Positions 1-5,957 of a DNA stretch of 10,530 nt are shown here, one piece after another (positions within the stretch are counted from its first letter, which is position 1; every line of letters begins with the position of its first letter). The notes below the pieces were generated by a model. It was not told the DNA's origin and searched no databases. It worked only from the letters and a program-made list of their open reading frames with translations. Source of the DNA: an archaeon. GTDB lineage: Archaea; Thermoproteota; Nitrososphaeria_A; Caldarchaeales; Wolframiiraptoraceae. The position numbers and the translations under genes are program-made. The stretch spans positions 1 to 10,530 of the forward strand of contig JAPDJZ010000075.1 in the NCBI GenBank assembly GCA_029258815.1, read 5' to 3'.

Positions 1-78
1 CTCGTTAGGCCCTGGCTCTGGCTCGGGAAGCTCTCTAAGCTTAAGCTTCCTAACCCCCTCGAGGACCATCGCCTTCAT
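1..78 (-). CDS. Second zinc/MDR-type alcohol dehydrogenase, N-terminal 26 residues only (cut by window edge)
   Basis: An open frame starts with ATG at 78-76 and runs off the left edge after 26 codons. It begins MKAMVLEGVRKLKL and continues with a Pro/Glu-rich stretch ending in PGPNE. This is the usual first strand of medium-chain dehydrogenases (pattern MKA-V-L, then PxPxPGPxE before the first core strand). The start is supported by a GGTGA ribosome binding site (89-85), 6 bases before the ATG, which overlaps the TGA stop of the upstream dehydrogenase. The two genes are therefore almost certainly co-transcribed and possibly translationally coupled. Substrate, zinc ligands and cofactor cannot be judged because the rest lies outside the window. 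Another MDR member such as a quinone reductase is possible; the family assignment rests on a short but characteristic N-terminus. Confidence 0.72.
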   Translation of the reverse strand, partial: MKAMVLEGVRKLKLRELPEPEPGPNE

Positions 79-84
79 CTCTAA

Positions 85-1122
85 TCACCTTACCTTTATC
101 ATCACCTTTACCGCCGGCTCCTCCCCCCTCGCGACTATCTCCATACCCTTAACGAGCTCGGGGAAGTCGAGCCTGTGGGTTATCAGCTTGGTTAGCGGGG
201 GCTTTTTCGACGAAGCGATCCTTATCGCGTCCGGGAAGACGTTCGCGTACCTCAATATGCCGAAGACGTCCAGCTCCTTCGTCGGTATGTCTATTACCGG
301 CGACGTGGTCATCTCCTTGAATCCCAATCCTATCACCACGACCCTCCCCCCGATCCTAGCGATCTTCAAAGCCTGGTTGAACGTCGCCTCCACGCCCACG
401 GCGTCGAAGACCACGTCAGCTCCCCGGCCATCGGTCACGTAGGTTATGGTCTTTACGGGATCCTCCTTCTTGGCGTTTATCGCCGCCTTCGCTCCGAGCT
501 CCTCGGCGAGCTTCAGCTTCTGATCGATTATGTCGGTTATGTATATCTCGGTCGCTCCGGCTTCTCTAGCGGCGAGAAGTGTCATCAGCCCTATGGTTCC
601 GGCTCCTAAAATAGCGACCCTGTTACCCGGCTTCAGACCGCTCCTCCTAACAGAATACAGGGCTACCGAGAAAGGCTCGATGAGCGCGCCCTCCTCGAAG
701 CTCATCTCCTCGGGCATCCTATAAACAAAATCCGAGGGCCATACAACGTATTCGCTGAAAGCCCCATCGGTCGGCGGCGTGCCCATGAACCGCAGGTTTT
801 CGCAAATATTGTAGCGGCCTATCTTACAGTAAAAGCATGTTCTGCAGGGTGCGGCCGGCTCGATTATAACCCTATCACCTACATTAAGGTGCTTCACGGC
901 TTCTCCCTTCTCCACCACGACCCCCGAGCACTCGTGCCCGAGCACGAGCGGCTCCTTAACCACGAAGTCCCCTATCCGCCCATGAACGTAATAGTGGACG
1001 TCTGAGTGGCATATCCCCACGTTCCTAATCTCCACGAGAACCTCGTCCGGGGATTTTATCGAGGGCTTTTCGCGTTCCTCGAACCTTATATCTCTAGGTT
1101 TGTATAGGACTGCTGCCCTCAT
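85..1122 (-). CDS. Zinc-dependent polyol (sorbitol/xylitol-like) dehydrogenase, MDR family
   Basis: This 345-residue protein has full family length and likely oxidises a secondary alcohol or polyol to a ketose with NAD in the cytoplasm. Catalytic zinc ligands are visible as C38, H63 and E64 (GHE motif), plus E149 in an IEPFSVAL segment that resembles sorbitol dehydrogenases. The four structural-zinc cysteines C93, C96, C99 and C107 are all present. The Rossmann glycine motif GAGTIG lies at 173-178, and D197 at the end of the second strand suggests NAD over NADP. The TPPTDGAFSEY segment is shared with xylitol/sorbitol-type enzymes. Threonine dehydrogenase or another MDR alcohol dehydrogenase is a less likely alternative, and the true substrate is not determined. 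The gene has its own promoter (TATA-like box near 1149) and probably a leaderless mRNA. A second dehydrogenase starts 6 bases after its stop. The nearby sugar-transporter operon is consistent with a catabolic role. Confidence 0.9.
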   Translation of the reverse strand: MRAAVLYKPRDIRFEEREKPSIKSPDEVLVEIRNVGICHSDVHYYVHGRIGDFVVKEPLVLGHECSGVVVEKGEAVKHLNVGDRVIIEPAAPCRTCFYCKIGRYNICENLRFMGTPPTDGAFSEYVVWPSDFVYRMPEEMSFEEGALIEPFSVALYSVRRSGLKPGNRVAILGAGTIGLMTLLAAREAGATEIYITDIIDQKLKLAEELGAKAAINAKKEDPVKTITYVTDGRGADVVFDAVGVEATFNQALKIARIGGRVVVIGLGFKEMTTSPVIDIPTKELDVFGILRYANVFPDAIRIASSKKPPLTKLITHRLDFPELVKGMEIVARGEEPAVKVMIKVR

Positions 1123-1145
1123 ACGGGTTTTCGGTTCAGCCGAAC

Positions 1146-1153
1146 TAATATAC
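1146..1153 (-). promoter_or_regulatory. TATA-like box of the polyol dehydrogenase gene
   Basis: On the minus strand the sequence reads GTATATTA, preceded by a purine-rich GCAAA stretch that could serve as a BRE. Its centre is about 27 bases from the ATG at 1122, so transcription would start at or next to the start codon. No ribosome binding site precedes that ATG, which agrees with a leaderless transcript. Confidence 0.6.
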
Positions 1154-1181
1154 TTTGCCCGAAGTTTAAACTGCAGCTCTC

Positions 1182-2168
1182 CTAGACCTGAGCCTCCCCG
1201 CCGGATAGATCACCCTCGCCTAGAGCCTCCTCGGTCGGCGGGACGAGGAGTATCAGGAAAAATGAGTCGTCCCTTCTAAAGTTCTCTAGAAATATCAGGA
1301 AGTCTCTAACGGAGTATGGGGGAGCTGGGGGACGCGCTTTTTCCATGAAGTTTACGGGCTCGACCAAGGTTAGCTCGTGGAATAGCCAGCTAAGCCCTCT
1401 AAAGACGCCGTCCAATCCCCTGCCTCCCTTCTGGAGGATGGAGTATAGGGGGAGCTTCTTAACCTCCTCCGGATTTCCCTCAACCTCCTTGAGGGTCTCG
1501 AACTCCATGATGAATCTCCTAGCCTCCCTATAACCCGCCGGCCTCTTCTCGCCCACGATCAGCGATCTCAGCATCTTCTTAAGACCTATAATGAGATCCT
1601 CGCGGCTGAAGGGTAACGAGAACTCGGCTGGAAGTTTTTTCAGATCATCCCCGCAGTACACGAGGGAATACGCGTCGGCTAACGCCTCCTCCAAATTTCC
1701 CTCCCCCGACTCCAGCCTCCTCTCATAAATTTTCCTCCGGTATTCCTCGTACCTGTTTTCCGAGAGGAGCATGCACCCTCTCTCGACGAGGTAATGGAAG
1801 TGGGCGTGCCTTCTAACTAGGTGCGAGAAGCTCCACCTGAAGAGCTTGATGAGGTCCTCGGGGGCCCTTTCCATCCCAAGAGCTCGACATATTTGCAGCA
1901 GGCTTTTATCGGCGTGGGCTGCGATCTTCTTAACATCGTATACTATCTTAGAGCCCGAGTGTATGAGCTTCGAGCTGGCCATGAGCGGATGGTAGGCTGC
2001 GAGCTCGTCGGTAGCTATTTCTAGGCTGCAGCTCAGCTCTCTCGGATTTACGTCCTTGATCTTCACGTGCTTAAATTCCTCGGGCTTCAGCTCGCTCCTG
2101 CTCACGTACTCTATCTCGATTTCTTGATCGAGTATCCTCCTAAGCACCTCGTCCCAAGTCATGGTCAT
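1182..2168 (-). CDS. Uncharacterised protein with zincin-like HxHxHxxxE and EEALADAYS motifs
   Basis: This 328-residue soluble protein matches no family I can name with certainty. The centre carries the most distinctive block. HAHFHYLVE (121-129) has three alternating histidines and a glutamate four residues after the last; about 30 residues later comes NLEEALADAYS (158-168). This His-rich helix followed by a helix with conserved Glu/Asp resembles putative zinc metallopeptidase-like proteins that carry an EEALANAY motif, so H121/H125/E129 plus E160/E161 could form a metal site. That is inference. The N-terminal 100 residues are mixed alpha/beta, the C-terminal 150 are helical and charged, and there is no signal peptide or membrane segment. 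ATG at 2168 is chosen because a TATA-like box sits about 26 bases upstream. The gene lies between the transporter operon and the dehydrogenases and may be functionally unrelated to both. Confidence 0.82.
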   Translation of the reverse strand: MTMTWDEVLRRILDQEIEIEYVSRSELKPEEFKHVKIKDVNPRELSCSLEIATDELAAYHPLMASSKLIHSGSKIVYDVKKIAAHADKSLLQICRALGMERAPEDLIKLFRWSFSHLVRRHAHFHYLVERGCMLLSENRYEEYRRKIYERRLESGEGNLEEALADAYSLVYCGDDLKKLPAEFSLPFSREDLIIGLKKMLRSLIVGEKRPAGYREARRFIMEFETLKEVEGNPEEVKKLPLYSILQKGGRGLDGVFRGLSWLFHELTLVEPVNFMEKARPPAPPYSVRDFLIFLENFRRDDSFFLILLVPPTEEALGEGDLSGGEAQV

Positions 2169-2188
2169 GAGGCATGGACGAGGGCTCG

Positions 2189-2198
2189 TTATTTAAAC
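2189..2198 (-). promoter_or_regulatory. TATA-like box of the 1182-2168 gene
   Basis: The minus strand reads GTTTAAATAA, centred about 26 bases before the ATG at 2168. This spacing predicts a leaderless transcript beginning at the start codon. The gene therefore probably has its own promoter, although it follows the transporter operon on the same strand by only about 50 bases. Confidence 0.6.
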
Positions 2199-2216
2199 GT
2201 GTAGCCAGGCCGCGCC

Positions 2217-2396
2217 CTAACCCCATTTAACTAGGATCACTAGAAGGGCTAGCGATATGAAGAACGCGGGCCATAGGGTTAGATATTTTTCGAGAGTCCT
2301 CATCCAGAGGAGGTGGATGAGTATTAGGAGGACCATTCCCAGGAATACTCTGTCGCCCTTCGAAGTCTTTAAACCTATTTTCTCCAGAAATCCCAT
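2217..2396 (-). CDS. Small two-helix membrane protein, last gene of the ABC sugar-transporter operon
   Basis: ATG at 2396-2394 opens a 59-codon frame ending in TAG at 2219-2217. The product begins MGFLEKIGLKTSKGDR, a basic cytoplasmic-looking head. Two hydrophobic segments follow, at about residues 17-32 and 41-56, joined by the short charged loop RTLEKY; the chain ends VKWG. A near-ideal ribosome binding site, GGAGGTGA (2411-2404), lies 7 bases before the ATG and begins next to the TAG stop of the preceding permease (2414-2412). The intergenic gap is only 15 bases, so it must be read from the transporter mRNA. Translation signal, coupling and hydrophobic pattern together argue for a real gene. 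Its function is unknown: an accessory or stabilising subunit of the permease pair is the most economical guess. I recognise no family. Confidence 0.83.
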   Translation of the reverse strand: MGFLEKIGLKTSKGDRVFLGMVLLILIHLLWMRTLEKYLTLWPAFFISLALLVILVKWG

Positions 2397-2403
2397 TCCA
2401 CCT

Positions 2404-2411
2404 TCACCTCC
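2404..2411 (-). promoter_or_regulatory. Strong ribosome binding site deciding the small membrane protein start
   Basis: The minus strand reads GGAGGTGA, fully complementary to the anti-Shine-Dalgarno end of archaeal 16S rRNA. It lies 7 bases upstream of ATG 2396 and immediately after the stop codon of the permease gene. It is the main evidence that the 59-codon frame is translated. Confidence 0.8.
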
Positions 2412-3242
2412 CTATATTTTTCCGAAAGCGAACCCGGATACGATCGCCCTCCTAACTATGAAGAGGACGGCGAAGACGGGTATTATCGTCCCGACGGTCA
2501 TGGTCGCCACGTATTCCCACTCTATGCCGACGGTGGTTAGGGCGAAGTCTCCTAAGGCCACCGTTATCAATTTCGTATCTGGGCCCGAGAGTATCATGCC
2601 GAAGATGTAGTGGTTCCAGGCGAAGAGCCAGGTTAAGAGGCCCGTTGAGGCTATGCCCGACTTGGCTAGGGGGATCGTAATCTTCGTCAGCACCCCGAAC
2701 GGCGAAAGCCCGTCTAGCATCGCTGCCTCCTCGATATCTCTCGGAATGCTCTCGATCGCAGCCGTGAGAAGCCATATGCTTAACGGTATGTTGAAGACGC
2801 AGTACGCGAGAATGAGGCCTATGAAAGTTCCCGATAGCCTTAGGAAGCTGAAGAGCATGTAGAGGGGGAGGAGGAAGGCCGCCGGAGGGGCCATCCTGTT
2901 CGTCAGTATCCAGAAGGAGAGGTGCCTCGCAACGCCCATCCTGAACCTGGCGAGGGCGTAAGCCGCCGGGAGCGTTACCAAGAGGACTAGGACCGTGTTC
3001 CCGGTTGCGACTATGACCGAGTTCACGACGTATTCGTAATACTTCCACTTGACGAACACGTCGTAGAAGTTCTGTATCCTAAAGCTCGTGGGGTAGATGG
3101 GCGCCATTCCGACGATTTCCTCTCTCGCCCTTAAGGAGGAGACTATCGCCCAGTATATCGGGAATAGCTCGAATAATAGCACTATTAGGAGCGCCACCGC
3201 GATTAACACCGTTACTATTATCGACTTGGTTTTCATCTTCAT
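2412..3242 (-). CDS. ABC sugar-transporter permease, MalG/UgpE type
   Basis: This 276-residue inner-subunit permease has about six hydrophobic segments: a first helix at about 8-32, then a periplasm-type loop, then five more. The ATPase-docking EAA loop is clear: EEAAMLDG at 171-178 followed by ITIPLAKSG, matching the family consensus. Together with the preceding permease it would form the membrane channel of a carbohydrate importer of the MalFGK2 class; MalG-type members are normally 270-300 residues. ATG 3242 lies one base after the TGA of the upstream permease, with a GGAGG ribosome binding site inside that gene's end, so the two are translationally coupled. The sugar transported cannot be read from the permease. 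No ATP-binding subunit is encoded in the operon. Confidence 0.93.
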   Translation of the reverse strand: MKMKTKSIIVTVLIAVALLIVLLFELFPIYWAIVSSLRAREEIVGMAPIYPTSFRIQNFYDVFVKWKYYEYVVNSVIVATGNTVLVLLVTLPAAYALARFRMGVARHLSFWILTNRMAPPAAFLLPLYMLFSFLRLSGTFIGLILAYCVFNIPLSIWLLTAAIESIPRDIEEAAMLDGLSPFGVLTKITIPLAKSGIASTGLLTWLFAWNHYIFGMILSGPDTKLITVALGDFALTTVGIEWEYVATMTVGTIIPVFAVLFIVRRAIVSGFAFGKI

Positions 3243-3243
3243 C

Positions 3244-4116
3244 TCATGTCGCCTCCGTTAACTTACCTCCCTTAAGTATCGCGAGCATGAGCCAGCATAG
3301 AGATATCGTCATGTAGAGGACTACCAGCGAAAGCGCGCTGCCCATCCCGTAGTCGGTCTCGAAGATCACCCTCCTGACTATGTCTATGCTTATGAACCTC
3401 GTAGACCAGCCCGGCCCTCCCCCCGTTAATATCCACACCTCATCGAATATCGAGATCGTATCCATCAGCCTTATGAAGATCACGGTCATTATCGGGATCT
3501 TTATCATGGGGAGGATTATGTGCCTGAGAATTCTGCCGAAACCCTCGCCATCAACCTTAGCAGCGTCTAAGATATCCGGGGGTAGTGATACGAGCCCGGG
3601 TAAGATGGCGAGGGTGACGAAGGGGGTCCATCTCCAGACGTTCATCAACGTTATTGCCGCGAAAGCCGACCAGAACGATGCCATGTAGTCGAAGTTTATT
3701 CCGAAGAGGCTTAGAAATCTCGGGAATGGGCCCACCTCCGGGCGGAGGACTAGAACCCATATGCATCCCACGGCTATGGGCGCTATTCCCAGGGGTAGGG
3801 CGAAGAGGGTTTGGAATATTTCCCGGCCTCGGAATTTTCTGACGAGCATTAAAGCTATCCCGAGGCCTAGAGGTATCTGGATGAGCAGCGCTATCGCGCT
3901 GAGGAGAAACGTTATCCCGAAGTAGTATCCCACATCTGGATCATTCATTATCGTCCTGAAGTTGCCCAGCCCGATGAATACGGGGCGTGCCTGAGCGGCG
4001 ACTATATGCATGTGTAAGCTTTCCCATATGACGGGGAAGAGGGGGAGTAACCCGACGAAGACAAGGATTATGATACAGGGTAGTAAAAAAAGAAGGGATA
4101 TCAGCCTCTGGCTCAT
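3244..4116 (-). CDS. ABC sugar-transporter permease, MalF/UgpA type
   Basis: This 290-residue permease has an N-terminal membrane helix (about 5-30) followed by a LPLFPVIWESL region typical of MalF/UgpA-like subunits, and about five further helices. The EAA-type ATPase-contact loop is LDAAKVDG (183-190) followed by HIILPMIKIP. It pairs with the MalG-like permease encoded next. ATG 4116 is preceded by an AAGGCGA ribosome binding site overlapping the TAA stop of the substrate-binding-protein gene. The gaps are 11 bases upstream and 1 base downstream, typical of a tight binding protein-permease-permease operon. It lacks the large extra loop of the Escherichia coli MalF protein, as most UgpA-like members do. 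Confidence 0.93.
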   Translation of the reverse strand: MSQRLISLLFLLPCIIILVFVGLLPLFPVIWESLHMHIVAAQARPVFIGLGNFRTIMNDPDVGYYFGITFLLSAIALLIQIPLGLGIALMLVRKFRGREIFQTLFALPLGIAPIAVGCIWVLVLRPEVGPFPRFLSLFGINFDYMASFWSAFAAITLMNVWRWTPFVTLAILPGLVSLPPDILDAAKVDGEGFGRILRHIILPMIKIPIMTVIFIRLMDTISIFDEVWILTGGGPGWSTRFISIDIVRRVIFETDYGMGSALSLVVLYMTISLCWLMLAILKGGKLTEAT

Positions 4117-4127
4117 CTTCTATCGCC

Positions 4128-5786
4128 TTAGTATCCTAAGGCTTCAAGCATCTCGTCAATCTCAGCAGCCATCTGATCAAGTCCTTCCTTGATGCCGACC
4201 TCTTTCGCGACTATCTTGTGGATCCACTTGTCGTAGAACCTCTCGATTAGCAGCTTATGCTCTCTGAAGGGCGGCGCCGGGGCGTACATCCAGTCCTTCT
4301 CCTTCACGAGGCTGAAGTATCCGGTCTTCTTATCGATGTCGGAGCCTACCAGCGCGTCTAGGACGGACTTCCTCGTTGGAGCGAAGGATCTAGTTGCAGT
4401 TACCATGGATCCTTCCTTGCCGGTCATGTACTGCACGAACAGGTATGCGGCTTCCTTGTTCTTGGAGCAGTAGGGTATTCCGAAGGCTCCGCCGTCGTAG
4501 TAGTTCACGTAAGCCTTCCAGTAGTCGGTCTTGGACCTCGCCATGACCTCCTCCTTCACGAAGGGCTCTAGAGGCGGCAGCGTGCACCTAATTCTCAGAT
4601 CCGGATTCTTCCTCAGAGCCGCTCCAGCGGACTCGGAGTATTCACAAGGCCCGTGCGGGGTTCTTCCCGCGGCCATGGCGTCAACGTTTCCTCCCCAGGA
4701 GAAGGTCTTGACTTCGGGCGGCGCGAGCTCTAGGAGCTCAAAGAAGTCCTCGAAGGCTTTAATCGCTCTATCGGAGTTTAGGGTGCCTCCCTTCTCTACG
4801 GATGCCCTCATCTTCTCTAGACTTATTCCCCAAGTGTAGACGCCGTGGGGTGGGAAGAATCCCTCAACGAAGAGGTATGGCAGGGTGATTCCTATCATCT
4901 GGAATCCGCAGCCGTAGACCCTAGGCTCCTTATCCTTACCCCACTCGTAGAACTTCTTTGAGAGCTCTATGAACTCATCCCAGGTCTCGGCGGGCTTAAC
5001 TCCGAGCTCCTCGTACATGTCCTCTCTATACCAGTAGGTCTTGAGGAACGCCTCGTAGGGGTAGGCGTAGAAGTGTCCGGTCGTCGGATCCTTGAAGGCG
5101 TCTCCGAACGACGTGAAGTCGTCCGGCTCGAAGTTCGGGTCTACGAGCTCTGGATGAGTGTCTCCAAAGTGGGTTAGATCCGTTAGCCAGCCTCTACCCA
5201 TGTAGGTGTAGATTATGTCCTGCTCGATGTAGATGGCGTCATAGACCCCGCTTCCAGCCTCGAGGTCCGAGATCTCCTTCGCGTACATGTCTCCCCAGCT
5301 GACCGCCTCCCATTCGACGTGGATCCCGGTCTCCTCCTCGAACTTCGGCACCATCTCCTCCTTCAGAGCCACCGCCGGCGGAGTGTTCTCGGTTACGACC
5401 CTGAGGGTGACGCCCTTATAGGGCTTCGCGGCCTCCTTGTAGGAGAAGGGCTTCGCCGGGGTCGTCGGAGTAGTAACCGTCGGGGTCGTCGGGGTGGTCA
5501 CGGTCGTTACAACGGTCGTGGGCTTGCCGGTAACCGTCTTGGTAACGGTCTCGGTTTTGGTGACCGTAACGGTGGAAGCCGGCCCGGTCACGGTCTTGGT
5601 CTCGGTAACGGTCTTACCGGGAGCAGCCGCGCTGCCGGCATAGTAGCCGCCTATACCGGCGATTACTCCGGCCACAACCACGCCTACAGCGACCTTACCA
5701 GCCGTCGAAAGGGCAGCTCTTCTGGAAAGCTTCTTTCTCAATATCGTATCGGCTTCCTTTTTCTTTCGTCTGTTCTCAGACGGCAT
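4128..5786 (-). CDS. Membrane-anchored extracellular sugar-binding protein of the ABC transporter
   Basis: This 552-residue binding protein would capture a carbohydrate outside the cell and hand it to the two permeases. The N-terminus is Lys/Arg-rich. SRRAAL (21-26) fits a twin-arginine-type motif and precedes a hydrophobic helix (about 31-51). A Thr/Val/Pro-rich stalk follows (about 58-112, built of VTKT/TVT and TTPT units), as in archaeal binding proteins tethered to the membrane and often glycosylated. From about residue 118 the chain is a family 1 solute-binding domain: an opening strand TLRVVTENTP, PKFEEETGIHVEWE, YDAIYIEQD, a LYREDMYEELG-like segment (here WYREDMYEELGVKPAETWDE) and PYCSKNKEAAYLFVQYMTG. 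No lipobox cysteine is seen. Whether the N-terminal helix is cleaved, Tat-exported or kept as an anchor is undecided. The gene heads the operon and faces secY divergently. The ligand is unknown; aromatic residues suggest a sugar. Confidence 0.93.
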   Translation of the reverse strand: MPSENRRKKKEADTILRKKLSRRAALSTAGKVAVGVVVAGVIAGIGGYYAGSAAAPGKTVTETKTVTGPASTVTVTKTETVTKTVTGKPTTVVTTVTTPTTPTVTTPTTPAKPFSYKEAAKPYKGVTLRVVTENTPPAVALKEEMVPKFEEETGIHVEWEAVSWGDMYAKEISDLEAGSGVYDAIYIEQDIIYTYMGRGWLTDLTHFGDTHPELVDPNFEPDDFTSFGDAFKDPTTGHFYAYPYEAFLKTYWYREDMYEELGVKPAETWDEFIELSKKFYEWGKDKEPRVYGCGFQMIGITLPYLFVEGFFPPHGVYTWGISLEKMRASVEKGGTLNSDRAIKAFEDFFELLELAPPEVKTFSWGGNVDAMAAGRTPHGPCEYSESAGAALRKNPDLRIRCTLPPLEPFVKEEVMARSKTDYWKAYVNYYDGGAFGIPYCSKNKEAAYLFVQYMTGKEGSMVTATRSFAPTRKSVLDALVGSDIDKKTGYFSLVKEKDWMYAPAPPFREHKLLIERFYDKWIHKIVAKEVGIKEGLDQMAAEIDEMLEALGY

Positions 5787-5805
5787 ACCTAGTCAATAGA
5801 GCCGG

Positions 5806-5817
5806 TCATATTTCAAC
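5806..5817 (-). promoter_or_regulatory. TATA-like promoter element of the transporter operon
   Basis: The minus strand reads GTTGAAATATGA with the AT core near 5811, about 25 bases before the ATG at 5786. This again predicts a start at or beside the initiation codon (leaderless). The AT core is a weaker match than those of the other promoters, which would suit a regulated gene. Confidence 0.45.
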
Positions 5818-5822
5818 TTTTC

Positions 5823-5833
5823 TACTTGAAGTA
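5823..5833. promoter_or_regulatory. Inverted repeat TACTTGAAGTA, candidate operator
   Basis: Five-base arms TACTT and AAGTA flank a single central G. The site lies just upstream of the TATA/BRE region of the transporter operon, where archaeal activators or repressors often bind. The arms are short, so it could be chance. Confidence 0.35.
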
Positions 5834-5840
5834 AATCTAG

Positions 5841-5862
5841 ATAAGGCTCCTCCTCGCCTTAT
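5841..5862. promoter_or_regulatory. Inverted repeat ATAAGGC-N8-GCCTTAT, candidate operator between divergent genes
   Basis: Perfect 7-base arms (5841-5847 and 5856-5862) surround the 8-base spacer TCCTCCTC. It sits midway between the transporter promoter and secY and overlaps the AT-rich palindrome TTATTAATAA (5859-5868). The geometry fits a dimeric regulator site. As RNA it could also form a hairpin, but neither gene would normally transcribe it. Confidence 0.45.
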
Positions 5863-5901
5863 TAATAAACTCTCGCCGCGCTCATCCACCGAATCACGGG
5901 G

Positions 5902-5918
5902 GTGATATAGATAAAAAG
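5902..5918 (+). promoter_or_regulatory. AT-rich promoter element upstream of secY
   Basis: The plus strand contains TGATATAGATAAAAAG, an archaeal TATA-like stretch. With a core around 5905-5914, transcription would start near 5932-5940, leaving a short leader with the GAGGGTGG ribosome binding site (5941-5948). The AT-rich palindrome at 5859-5868 is an alternative. Confidence 0.45.
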
Positions 5919-5957
5919 ATGTAGGATAACTAGGATCTTCGAGGGTGGATCGGGCGG

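Noticed and set aside
2257..2610. 117-codon plus-strand frame opposite the permease end and small membrane protein
   Set aside because: It has no ribosome binding site, no recognisable motif, and is antisense to two better-supported coding frames.
2452..3048. 198-codon minus-strand frame in another phase of the MalG-like permease
   Set aside because: The composition is Arg/His/Pro-rich with no membrane segments, while the overlapping frame has the EAA motif and six helices.
5319..5792. 157-codon plus-strand frame rich in Gly and Arg
   Set aside because: It is the opposite strand of the binding protein's Thr-rich stalk and N-terminus; the Gly/Arg content is an effect of the repeated GTCACCGT-type sequence.
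5841..5862. Reading the ATAAGGC inverted repeat as a transcription terminator
   Set aside because: Both neighbouring genes are transcribed away from it, so neither transcript would end there; an operator is the better reading.
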